From assembly GCA_025594325.1 (NCBI GenBank), contig JANHCV010000005.1, positions 151,501-215,500 of the forward strand: 64,000 nt of DNA. Reading direction: 5' to 3'. The position numbers were made by a program, and so were the translations under genes. Below, in pieces: positions 1 to 8,803 of this stretch. Position 1 is the stretch's first letter, and every line of letters starts with the position of its first letter. This DNA comes from Blastocladiella emersonii ATCC 22665. Its lineage: Eukaryota; Blastocladiomycota; Blastocladiomycetes; Blastocladiales; Blastocladiaceae. The notes under the pieces are model-generated. The model was not told the DNA's origin, did no database searches, and saw only the letters and a program-made list of their open reading frames with translations.

Positions 1-147
1 GCCGAGGTACGACTCGCACAGCGCCGCCTTGTGCCTGGCGTCCTTGGCGGTGCGCAGCGCCTCGAGCAGCTTGACGAGCGACGTGAAGGTCAGCGGCGCG
101 AGCGCGTGCGCCCGTTCCGCATTGAGGTGGTCGAGTTGGAGTTCCAT
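1..147 (-). CDS. 5' end of a gene cut by the window edge, possibly DNA ligase IV-like
   Basis: The ATG lies at 147 and 49 codons read without a stop to the window edge, so only the N-terminus is visible. The peptide is helical, with a core FTSLVKLLEALRTAKDARHK. This loosely recalls the helical N-terminal DNA-binding region of ATP-dependent DNA ligases, especially ligase IV, where a Phe-x-x-Leu...Leu-Glu...Lys pattern is followed by a charged helix. That is inference from a short segment; no catalytic motif (KxDG) lies inside the window. It is transcribed divergently from the TAF3 homologue. Another helical protein is quite possible. Confidence 0.35.
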   Translation of the reverse strand, partial: MELQLDHLNAERAHALAPLTFTSLVKLLEALRTAKDARHKAALCESYLG

Positions 148-509
148 GGGGGTGGCTTCATTATTCATTCATCGGCGAGCGGGAGGAGAGGGGAGAGAGG
201 GGGCGGAGCGACGCGTTCGTAGGGACTCGATCCCGCGGCCGCCTCGCGCCGTGGTCCCGCGTGACGCGCGCTGCACGCTCTCCCCCACCGGCCCCCGCCG
301 CACCGCGCCGCGTCCGCCGCCCCGCCCGCCTTCGATACTATCACTCGCTCCCTCCAGGGCTCCGCCACAAAACGCACGTCACTGCCCGCAACGCACTCGG
401 CGCAACGCGCTCGCCGCCCTTCACGGCACTCGACGCATCGAACCAACGACGGACACGCCCTGACTCCAACCACGACGACCGACCAACCGACGACTTGCAC
501 CCCCCCACC
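148..509. promoter_or_regulatory. Divergent promoter between the edge gene and TAF3
   Basis: This 362-bp GC-rich spacer separates two divergent starts. The last 150 bases before the TAF3 ATG are C/A-rich and look like a leader. I see no clear TATA box, RNA gene or repeat. Confidence 0.4.
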
Positions 510-2159
510 ATGACGCACCCGTTCCCGAGCGCGATGCTGCTGCAGGTGGTGGCGCACACGCTGGCGCAGGCGGGGTTCGCGGGGTTCAAGCACTCTGCGC
601 TCGAGGTGCTGCTGGACGTGCTGGAGCGGTACCTCGGGGCGGTCGCGGCGCGCGCGGCGGGCGCGGGCGAGACGGCGGGCCGCACCCGCGCCACGCTGCA
701 CGACGCGGCCTACGCGCTCGACGCCATGGAGATCGACGTGGTCCAGCTCGCCGAGTTCGTGCAGGCCGGGTGGACCGCCAAGCTCGCCAACCTCGACGTC
801 GACCTGCGCCTCGACGGCGTCGCCACCCTGCCGATCCCGCACCGCCAAATGGACCCGGGACCCAACGCCGTCCCGACGCTGCCGCCCGCCTACCCGCTGC
901 GCGTCCCCGCCGCCGTCCTCGCCGGCCACGCCGCCCGCGATCCGCTCCAGCGCGAGCGCCTGTTCGTCGAGCCCGTGGACCCGCCCGTCATCCACGCCCT
1001 GCGCGCTCCCTCCGCGCCCATCGCGCCCGCTGCGGCCGAGCCACCAAGGCAGGCCTCGGCCGAGACGGGTACCGAGGACGATGCAGCGCCCGCCGCCGAG
1101 GAGGGCCTCGAGGTTGACCTGGCCCTGCTGCTCTCGCTCGACCGCGTGCTGAACCCGCCCCCGCGCCCGGCCATCGCGTCGCACCCGCACATCCCGACGC
1201 ATCTCCCCGCACTCCCCGGCTCCTCGGCGTTCGCCTCGGCCGCCGACACGGCGGGCTCGAACCTCCTGCGCAGCGCCTCGTCCAAACCGGGCGCCTCGTC
1301 GTCGACGGGCACCGCAGCGTGGGCCACCACCGTGCAACCGCCATCGCCCAAGCGACGAAAGTTTGGCTCCTCTTCCGATACCCCAACCTCCACCCCGCTC
1401 GACCGCAAGGCGCTCCTCGAGATGCACCGCAAGGGCCACCGCGTGCCCCGGCCCGAGCGCGCCAACGCGGCGCTCAACGGCCACGCGGTCCCGCCGTCGC
1501 GCCCGAACCCGAACCCGTCCGCGTACCTGCGCAAGGCCAAGCCGGGGGCTGCCGCGGCAGCAGGGTCCAAACCGTCGTCGCTCGCGCGCGCCATTGCTGC
1601 TGCCAACCGCGCGAGCGCCGCGGTCCCGGCCCCAACCCCGCCATCGTCGGCCACAGGCGTCGGGACCGCCAACGCCGTGCCAGCGCCCGCCAAGCCTGCG
1701 GCAGGAGCAGCAGCCGCGAGCGCGTGGAACCCAGCGGCGGGCACGAGCACGTCGGTCCTGCGCCTGCTGCACCGGAAACCTGTCTCGCTCGCGACCGCGC
1801 CCGACGCGCTCTTCACACGTGGCGACGGCGGCGAGCTCGACCCGCTCCTCCCGAACCTGGCGCTGGTCGCCTCGTCGACGTCGGCCGAGGACCCGCCCGA
1901 CGAGGACAACAAGGCCGGCACCGAGGAGATCCACTGCATCTGCGACCAGGCGCGCGTCGACGACGCCGGGCTCATGGTCGCGTGCGACAGCTGCGGCGTC
2001 TGGTTCCACGGCAAGTGCGTCCATATCACCGCCGCCATGGTCCACGACGGGCTCACGTGGTACTGCCCGCGGTGTATCAAGGCGGGCAAGCTGCACGAGA
2101 TCAAGGCCGCCGCCGCGGCCGCCGCGCCAGGAGCGCTCATGGCGGGCGGTGCCAAGTAA
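510..2159 (+). CDS. TAF3: TFIID subunit TAF3 homologue (histone fold plus PHD finger)
   Basis: This is an intronless 549-residue frame starting at ATG 510 in a CCACC context; the open frame reaches further upstream but without better support. Residues 1-85 (AMLLQVVAHTLAQAGFAGFK onward) match the Bromo_TP histone-fold domain that pairs TAF3 with TAF10. The middle is Ala/Pro-rich and disordered. Residues about 470-527 form a C4HC3 PHD finger (EIHCICDQ...CDSCGVWFH...WYCPRC), with the Trp expected of a methyl-lysine cage. Bromo_TP plus a C-terminal PHD is the TAF3 architecture; TAF8 lacks the PHD. The expected role is TFIID assembly and reading of H3K4me3 at promoters. The stop lies only 17 bp before the next ATG on the same strand. 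Confidence 0.87.
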   Translation: MTHPFPSAMLLQVVAHTLAQAGFAGFKHSALEVLLDVLERYLGAVAARAAGAGETAGRTRATLHDAAYALDAMEIDVVQLAEFVQAGWTAKLANLDVDLRLDGVATLPIPHRQMDPGPNAVPTLPPAYPLRVPAAVLAGHAARDPLQRERLFVEPVDPPVIHALRAPSAPIAPAAAEPPRQASAETGTEDDAAPAAEEGLEVDLALLLSLDRVLNPPPRPAIASHPHIPTHLPALPGSSAFASAADTAGSNLLRSASSKPGASSSTGTAAWATTVQPPSPKRRKFGSSSDTPTSTPLDRKALLEMHRKGHRVPRPERANAALNGHAVPPSRPNPNPSAYLRKAKPGAAAAAGSKPSSLARAIAAANRASAAVPAPTPPSSATGVGTANAVPAPAKPAAGAAAASAWNPAAGTSTSVLRLLHRKPVSLATAPDALFTRGDGGELDPLLPNLALVASSTSAEDPPDEDNKAGTEEIHCICDQARVDDAGLMVACDSCGVWFHGKCVHITAAMVHDGLTWYCPRCIKAGKLHEIKAAAAAAAPGALMAGGAK

Positions 2160-2176
2160 GATGGGCGGGGTGTGCG

Positions 2177-2906
2177 ATGATAGTGGAATACATGGATCTC
2201 TTGCGACTCCGACTCCGACTCCGTGCAACGGCGCTCGCCCTCGCCGTCCTCGTCGTCGTCTTCGCGGGCGCGGCGGACGCCAACACCTTCATCCGGCGCA
2301 TCCGGCCCGACACGGAGACGCACAAGCTCCCCGCGGGCGAGGACCTGCCGTCGTCCGCCGTGCCACTCGTGCTGGGCGAGGGCACGCGGGTCACGGTCCC
2401 CATCGCGTTCGCCGTCGACGACTCGGCGTACCCGAGCGGACCCGTTCGGCGGGTTCCCCTCAGCGACGCGGCGGCGTGGGTCGCGCTTCCCCCCGGCGAC
2501 GAAGAGAGTGTGGCGGACCTGCGCGTCAGCTGGCCCGCGAGCACGCCCGTCGATATCGACTACGCGCTGTTCCGCGACTGCCGCGGTAGCAAGTGTACGC
2601 GGCTCGTGCGGCTGCGCGGCGTGTGGGACACGTACACGCGGCGCGACGCGGGTGAGGTCCCGGGCGCGGCGACCGTGTACCTCGGTACGGCTTTTGAGTG
2701 TACGGCCAGAGGCAAGGAGCTCACAGCGAGATGTAGTCTACGAGCGCGCGGTCCTCGGGGTGCTCCCAGCGACGGCGGTCCCGCTGATCCCGCTCCTCGC
2801 GGTCGTCGTGGGCGTCGCGGCGCTGGTCGTGGTCCCTCGCGTGCTCCGGCTCGTCGACGAAGCCGTCCTCGAAGACAACGACAACAAGGGCACCAAGTCC
2901 GAGTGA
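2177..2906 (+). CDS. Secretory-pathway type I membrane protein, unknown function
   Basis: The ATG at 2177 (or 2192) opens a signal peptide: short Arg/Leu stretch, then ATALALAVLVVVFAGAADA. A luminal domain of roughly 150 residues with a Cys pair follows, then a C-terminal membrane span (PLIPLLAVVVGVAALVVV) and an acidic cytosolic tail ending NKGTKSE. The two halves lie in different frames. A 52-nt intron at 2685-2736 (GTACGG...TGTAG) joins them in phase and gives 225 residues. The layout, an ER-type luminal domain plus one C-terminal TM, is compatible with GPI-biosynthesis accessory subunits such as PIG-X/Pbn1, but I see no diagnostic motif and do not assign it. It is convergent with the PSI-domain gene. 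Confidence 0.6.
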
Positions 2907-2956
2907 TGTGTGCAGTGCAGTACGCGATACATTTTCATTCCCCTTGCTTCCCACTC

Positions 2957-4134
2957 TCACCCGTCGTTGCGTCGGAACTGGCTGAGGAGCGACTCGCGGC
3001 GGTCGTTCCAGTCGCCCGAGTTCCTTGCTGCCGCGCCGGATGGCGGCTCGCGCGCGCGGCCGCGGCCGCGGCCGCTTGTGCTGCGGAGTAATGGCGTGGT
3101 CGCGGACGCGGGCGCGCGCAGCTGCTTATCGCCCGTTGCGCCGGCGAGCACGCCCGAGTCAGTGCGGCGGACGGGCTCCCACGGCTCGGCGTCGGCGTCG
3201 TGGTCCTCGACGCTGCCGTACCACGGGCCGTACGGCATCGCGGGGACGGGCGGCGGTGGCGGTGGCACAGCCGCGCCTAGATTCGGCGACGTCGCGGCGG
3301 CAGCGCCGAGCACAGGCGACGTGGGCGAAAAGTAGGAGCTGATGGGCCCGTTAGCGTAGCGCACGATGCCGGACCCCTGCGACCGCGAGTGCACGAGGCC
3401 GCGGCCGCTGCTGGCGCCGAGCGAGTCCTGGCGCTGCAGCGCCGACTGGTGCGCGCTGTACTCGGTGAAGATGCGCACGTACTCGCGCGCGACCAGGCGT
3501 TGCCGGCGCAGCTTGTAGTACGTGTAGAAACCGCACAGCGTCACGAGCAGAACCACGGCGAACAGCGTGGCGAAGATGGCGAGCAGGAGTGCCGATTGCG
3601 TGACTACACCGATGTCGCGCGATGTGAGCTGGGTCGGGCGAGCGATGGAGACGCCACGACGACGTACAGTAGCACTGGCCCGACATGTAGTCCCACTTGC
3701 TCGAGCACTGCGCGTTGGTCGTTGGACCCCAGGAGTCGCCCGGGATGCACACGTTGTCCTAGAGACTGCACGCCGCGCTGTGAGCTCCCACGTCGCGCAC
3801 ACGCAGATCCCGGAGCGTGTGAGACGCACCGTGACACACCACCCGCACCGCTCGTTGCGCAGGCACACGAAGCACGACGAGAGGCTCGCGCACGTCGAGT
3901 TGAGCACGGCTACAGCAAACGGGACCGGCGGTGGCCCGGCCAATGTTAGATTCGCGCCGCGATGACCGCGAACGCAGCAGCAAGCGCACCGTCGGGATCG
4001 GACGGCGACAGCGGCAGGTCCATGTCGGGCATGATGAAGACGGGCGGCGGCTGCACGCCCGGCGGCGGCAGTTCAGTGCCGGACGGCCATGATAGCGCCA
4101 GCGGAGGCGGCGGCGGCGGCGTGGCTCGGGGCAT
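2957..4134 (-). CDS. Single-pass membrane protein with a PSI (plexin-type) domain
   Basis: Four exons (4134-3990, 3909-3830, 3758-3668, 3603-2957) are joined by introns of 80, 71 and 64 nt with in-phase junctions, giving 320 residues. Splicing assembles eight cysteines (C55, C61, C64, C70, C73, C79, C93, C104) in the order CxxxxxCxxC...CGWC...C...C...C, the signature of a PSI domain. One TM segment follows (about 109-132, SALLLAIFATLFAVVLLVTL), then a basic juxtamembrane stretch and a 180-residue disordered Pro/Ser-rich cytosolic tail. PSI domains are small disulfide modules in extracellular parts of receptors. The N-terminus is Pro-rich without an obvious signal peptide, so a further 5' exon may be missing. 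An unspliced frame over 2957-3943 is open but destroys the cysteine pattern. Confidence 0.72.
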
Positions 4135-4449
4135 GGCGTGCGTGGTATCAGTCGAGAGGGATCGGGCTAGCGCGGAGTCCTGGCTGCATGGGGCGCTATG
4201 GCGCCGAGTGATACATGTAGTAGTGAGTGTGTTGCAGGAGGGAGGGAGAGGGAGAAGGTTGCGTCGCGGACCTCGGTGTCACGCCGGCCTTCGCGCCGCG
4301 CCGCGCGGTCACTGCCAAGGGAACTGTCGCTGCCGACCGACGACGCCCGCGCCGTGCCGACCCCCTCGCCTTGTTGACGCCGACGCCGACTTGGCTCCCT
4401 ACGCATCCCTCCACTCGCTGCAACGTATCAACCACGACGGACCAACGCG
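4135..4449. promoter_or_regulatory. Divergent promoter between the PSI-domain gene and the Aly/REF gene
   Basis: This 315-bp spacer lies between divergent starts and contains a purine-rich run near 4235-4260. No RNA gene or clear TATA element was seen. Confidence 0.35.
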
Positions 4450-5892
4450 ATGGCAAAGAGCGGCATGGATTCTGTATGCTCGTCCCTTCAGCCTTGCTTC
4501 AGCTCGCTCAGCCCCGCTGACACCCCTCTCACACAGAGCCGCTGGCAACACGACCTCTTCACCGAGACGACCTCGCCCGACCGGTCCTCGCTCTCGCTCG
4601 ACGACCGCCTGGGCGGGCGCGGCGGCCGCAGCTCGCGCAACCGTGACCGCGGTGACCGCCGCGACCGCGACGACGCCCGGCCGTCGTTCTCGACCGCTCA
4701 GCTCCGCCGCTCGGCCGACGACAATGTCGGCGACTCGTACCGCATCGTCGTCGAGGGCCTCCATTTCGAGGTCACCGAGGCCGACCTCAAGGTATGACCT
4801 GCGCACGCTCGACCAGCTCCAGCACCTGCCCGACCCCCCGCAGCAACCGAACCCGCATGTTTACCGTCATCGCCTTCGTGTCCCTGCGATTGCTCGATTT
4901 AGGTGCGCCGTCGCTGCATACCAATCGCCACGCGCATCCTCGCTGACCTCGTACCCCGAGTCCCGTAGGAGCTCATGGACCCCTACCGCGCGACCAAGGT
5001 GGCGCTGCGCTACGACTCGACGGACCGGTCGACGGGCGTCGCCGACATCGAGTTTGCCTCGCGCTCCGACGCCGACGCCGCGTGCGACCGGTACCACGGC
5101 ATGCTGCTCGACAACAAGCAGATGACCCTGCGCGACTGGCACCCGCGCTATGACGGCCGCGGTTTCGGCTCCACCGCGCGCATGTACAACCGCTCGGGCA
5201 CACGCGAGTGGGACCGTGACCGCGACCGTGAGTGGGATCGCGCGCCCAAGGACGGGTACCGGACGTCAGAGTACGTGATTTCTGCGGAGTCGGCCACTGC
5301 GGCGAGTGCTAACCGTAGGCCGCTGTGTAGTTTGCGCCGCTCCGGCGACAGCTCAAGTCGCCGGGACCGCGACCGCCCCGACGCGCGCACCACGATCCGC
5401 GAGAGCGCGCTCGACAGCCGCCTCGGCGGTCCCGCGACGCGCGCCCCGCGCAACCCCGCACCTGCCCCGGAACCCGAGCCCGAGTCCGACCTCGAGCTCG
5501 CACCCGTACACGCGCACGAGGTCATCGACACGACGGCGCCCGACCTCGAGGACGGCGAGTACCGCGTGCTGCGCCGCCCGCCCGCCGAAATCATCACCAA
5601 GGAGACCCAGCTCAACTCGCGCCTCGGCACCTCGGCTGCCGCCCCGCCGCCCAAGCGGTTCGTCGACGAGGACGAGGCCGCCAACTGGGGCCGGCCCGAC
5701 CGCCGGCAGCGCAACCGGAATGAGCACGATAACCGTTGGGAGGGCCGCGGGCGCGGCGGGCGGAACGATACCGCGGACCTCGACCGCGACCTCGAGGAGT
5801 ACATGAAGGCGGCGGCCGCCGAGCCGGCACCCGCGGCACCCGCGCCCCCGATGGTGGTGGCGCAGCCCGACGAGGACGCCATGGAGCTCTGA
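4450..5892 (+). CDS. Aly/REF (THO complex subunit 4) mRNA export adaptor
   Basis: Four exons (4450-4473, 4537-4791, 4969-5270, 5331-5892) encode 380 residues. The first intron starts GTATGC and ends CACAG, the second is GTATGA...CGTAG, and the third carries a CTAAC branch site. The RRM (about residues 85-160) is split by intron 2: RIVVEGLHFEVTEADLK joins ELMDPYRATKVALRYD, then STGVADIEF. This is the Aly/REF-type RRM. RG/RD-rich arms flank it. Three L-D/N-x-R-L-G boxes (SLDDRLGG near the N-terminus, ALDSRLGG and QLNSRLGT in the C-terminal arm) resemble UAP56-binding motifs. The expected role is coupling of spliced mRNA to the TREX export machinery. The third intron could end at 5318 instead of 5330, adding four residues. 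Confidence 0.85.
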
Positions 5893-6309
5893 TGTGATGA
5901 GCAGAGGAGAATGAATGCATGACAGTTTTGTGATATTTATGATCCGACGACGCGTCTCTCGGGTGGCGTTCAGGGACCCGGCGCGATTGGCCAGCGCGCG
6001 CTTGGCCGCGTGCAGCTGCAGATGCAGCTTGCCCCCGCACCGATTTTCAGTCGTCTCTCGCTGGCCCCGGTCCCTGGATGCCGGCCACTCGGTCCAGCGA
6101 TCGACGACGAGAGCGGCCGTCGTCGACCAGCGCCCTCTCCTTCTTCTTTCCCTTCTGGCCCCGGCCGCCGTCCATCGTCGCGCGCGCTCCACCGTGGCCA
6201 TCGCGACCACGACCGACCCTCCGACCACCGACGTCAGTTCTAAAACGGTCCGTTTCAACGGGCACAGCCACACACGCCCCTATCGCCGCCTAACCTTGAC
6301 CAGCGCGGC
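5893..6309. other. Intergenic, 3' UTR and promoter
   Basis: This 417-bp stretch lies between the Aly/REF stop and the next ATG on the same strand. The first 60 bases are relatively AT-rich (TGTGATATTTATGATCC) and fit a 3' UTR. Nothing else was recognised. Confidence 0.4.
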
Positions 6310-6763
6310 ATGAAGACAGAGATGACGCGGCAGACCCCGCGCGGCTCGCAGATGATCGCCGCGTCAGCGCAGCCCATGGCCGGCGTGTGGAGCGGCGTCT
6401 TCAGCCTGCTGCGCAAGCGCAAGTTCCCGTCGAGCATCGCGGCGCGCCAGCACCGCAAGGAGATCGGGTCGGGCTCGGGCTCCGCCTCATCGTCGCTCCG
6501 CAGTAGCAGCGTGGCCGCGGGCGAGTACCCGACGCCGCCGGGCAGCTCGGCCGCGTCGTTCGTGTCGCTCGACGACCTCGACCGGCTACGCGCCGAGGTC
6601 AGCGACACGGAGAGCGAGGGCGAGAGCAGTGGGATCGTCGACTCGTTCGACCTGCTGTCCGTGGCCTCGGCGGCCGAGGGCGACGGCGAGGCGACCGCGG
6701 CCAAGGCCAGGTCCAAGGCCATCCAGCTCGCGCCGCGCCATGACAGCGGTATCGTCATCGCGG
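6310..6763 (+). CDS. Exon of unknown protein, possibly a spliced N-terminal extension of PRPP synthetase
   Basis: From ATG 6310 a 151-codon exon with strong GC3 coding bias runs to a GGGTACGTGG donor at 6764. It encodes a basic start (SLLRKRKFPSSIAARQHRK), a Ser-rich linker, and an acidic stretch (SLDDLDRLRAEVSDTESEGE). Splicing 6764 to the CTAG acceptor at 7202 leaves phase 1. It runs in frame through 23 extra codons (ending [13 protein letters not shown]) into the PRPP synthetase Met at 7274, so a 497-residue fusion is possible. Against this, the 439-nt intron is far longer than others here, and bases 6900-7200 could be an independent promoter with a short 5' UTR. It may instead be a separate gene whose other exons I cannot place. 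Confidence 0.4.
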
Positions 6764-7273
6764 GTACGTGGTCCCTCGTCACACTCTATCCTCGGTGGTG
6801 CAGAGGGTGGAGGCGAGGCGAACGTCGGTCGCGAACACGGCCGCCGAAAAATCATGCACGGGCGAAGCCGGAACCGGCTCCGGTTTCATCCTGTCGCTCC
6901 GCCCCGCGGTTCGCTGTTCGCCCGCTGCGGCTCGGCCCCGCTCCGCCCCGATACAAAAAGGCTGCGGCCCCCTCGCCCCTCCTCTGCACCGCGCCTCTGC
7001 CCTTGTCGTCGCTTGCACCGTTGCGCGTCCAGGTGTGTGTGTCCCGCGCGCGCACGCCCGCCAGCCATGGCCACCCACCCGGCGGCCATGGCAGCGAGAG
7101 CGTCTCCCGCCTTCCTCGCCATGCATTCCGCCACCACCACCATGTATCAACGCTCCGACGAACGACCGTGCTGACGGCCTTCTCTCCTCAATGAACTGCT
7201 AGACCCTCCGCGACCGCATCACCACCAGCCACTACCCGAAGTCGACCTCGACGCCATCGAGATCTGCGCCAAC

Positions 7274-8239
7274 ATGCCGTCCAACTCGATCAAGATCTTT
7301 GCCGGCAACTCGCACCCGGAGCTCGCCAAGCTCGTTGCGCGGCGGCTCGGGCTCGACCTGGGCCGCGTGGTGGTGGGCAAGTACAGCAACGAGGAGACGT
7401 CGGTGACGCTGGGCGAGTCGGTGCGCGACGAGGACGTGTTCCTGGTGCAGTCCGGATGCGGCGAGATCAACGACAACCTCATGGAGCTGCTCATCATGAT
7501 CAACGCGTGCAAGTTTGCGTCGGCGCGCCGCATCACGGCGGTGATCCCGTGCTTCCCGTACGCGCGCCAGGACCGCAAGGACAAGTCGCGCGCGCCCATC
7601 TCGGCCAAGCTCGTCGCCAACATGCTGACCGTGGCCGGGTGCGACCACGTCATCACCATGGACCTGCACGCGTCGCAGATCCAGGGCTTCTTCGACATCC
7701 CCGTCGACAACCTGTACGCCGAGCCCTCGGCCCTCAAGTACATTCGCGAGAACGTGGCCGACTACACGGCCAACGCCGTGATCGTGTCGCCCGACGCGGG
7801 CGGCGCCAAGCGCGCGACCGCCATTGCCGACCGCCTCGGCATCGACTTTGCCATCATCCACAAGGAGCGCAAGGTGGCCAACCAGGTGTCGCGCATGGTG
7901 CTCGTCGGCGAGGTGACGGGCAAGACGGCCATTCTGGTCGACGACATGGCCGACACGTGCGGCACGCTCGGCCACGCCGCGCAGACGCTCGTCGACCATG
8001 GCGCCGTGGCCGTGTACGCGATCGTCACCCACGGCATCCTGTCGGGCAAGGCGCTCGAGTGCATCACCAACTCGCCGCTGACGCGCGTCGTGGTCACCAA
8101 CACGATCCCGCACGCGGCCAAGAAGGCGGCGTGCCCCAAGATCGACACCATCGACATCTCGGCCACGCTCGCCGAGGCCATCCGCCGCACCCACAACGGC
8201 GAGTCCATCTCGTACCTGTTCACGCACGCCCCCGAGTAA
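7274..8239 (+). CDS. PRS: Ribose-phosphate pyrophosphokinase (PRPP synthetase)
   Basis: This intronless 321-residue frame spans the whole family length. The enzyme transfers pyrophosphate from ATP to ribose 5-phosphate, making PRPP for purine, pyrimidine, histidine, tryptophan and NAD synthesis in the cytosol. Visible signatures are [14 protein letters not shown] at the start, [17 protein letters not shown] (ATP/flexible-loop region), the catalytic-histidine segment [27 protein letters not shown], and the PRPP-binding loop [13 protein letters not shown]. It ends [16 protein letters not shown]. It is close to the human PRPS1/yeast Prs class I type without the large insertions of some yeast Prs subunits. 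The start at 7274 gives the canonical N-terminus. See the exon at 6310 for a possible extended isoform. Confidence 0.95.
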   Translation: MPSNSIKIFAGNSHPELAKLVARRLGLDLGRVVVGKYSNEETSVTLGESVRDEDVFLVQSGCGEINDNLMELLIMINACKFASARRITAVIPCFPYARQDRKDKSRAPISAKLVANMLTVAGCDHVITMDLHASQIQGFFDIPVDNLYAEPSALKYIRENVADYTANAVIVSPDAGGAKRATAIADRLGIDFAIIHKERKVANQVSRMVLVGEVTGKTAILVDDMADTCGTLGHAAQTLVDHGAVAVYAIVTHGILSGKALECITNSPLTRVVVTNTIPHAAKKAACPKIDTIDISATLAEAIRRTHNGESISYLFTHAPE

Positions 8240-8803
8240 GTTGGTTGTTGTTGTTGTCGCCGTCGTGTCATGCAGTTCCCCTACCCTCTCTAGTCTGGCT
8301 ATTATATAATTTCTCTCTTGGCGTGATCTCGTTCGTCTCGTGGCCCTCGGCCGGCTCAGCGTGAAGAGTAAGCTTCCCGACCCGCACACCCGACTCAACC
8401 CGTCATGATCCCGTCTCGCCGTGACGCTGGCGTAGCGGAGAGCTCTCAGTGGTGCAGGACGCAAAGATAGCGCGCTGCGCCGCGCCGAGGAGCACACGCG
8501 CGGGCGAGTGGAGTGGCAGGCGGCGAGGCGGCAGCGTTCCGAGCGCCTAGCGACCCGGTCAGGTGACCTCGCCGGACCCGCGATGCACGGGCACGTTACC
8601 GGGCGCCGCTCGGGCCGGCCGGCCGCGTGCATGCGTGCGCGCGGCAGCGGGCCCACGGGGCGTGCGTGCGGGCAGGCACCCGGCCCGCCCCGCCCGCTCT
8701 CCCCTCCCCTCCCCGCTGCCCGCGGCCCAAATCCGCGCCGGCCGCACATTCGCTTGCTCCCTCTCTTTCGGGCCCAGATTTTCGTGTGACCCACCCCATC
8801 AAC
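8240..8803. promoter_or_regulatory. PRPP synthetase 3' UTR and Hsp70 promoter
   Basis: This 564-bp gap begins with a T/AT-rich 3' UTR-like part (TTATATAATTTCTCTCTTG near 8300) and ends in a pyrimidine-rich leader before the Hsp70 ATG. I looked for inverted GAA/TTC heat-shock elements and found no clear array. Confidence 0.45.

Noticed and set aside
165-2228. 687-codon antisense frame over TAF3
   Set aside because: It mirrors the GC3-biased sense gene, is Arg/Gly-rich and has no domain. The PHD and histone fold are on the plus strand.
2957-3943. Unspliced 328-residue reading of the PSI gene
   Set aside because: It reads through two introns and breaks the cysteine spacing that splicing restores.
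5271-5318. Alternative 48-nt version of the third Aly/REF intron
   Set aside because: Also in frame, but the TGTGTAG acceptor at 5330 gives better spacing from the CTAAC branch site; kept only as a possible isoform.
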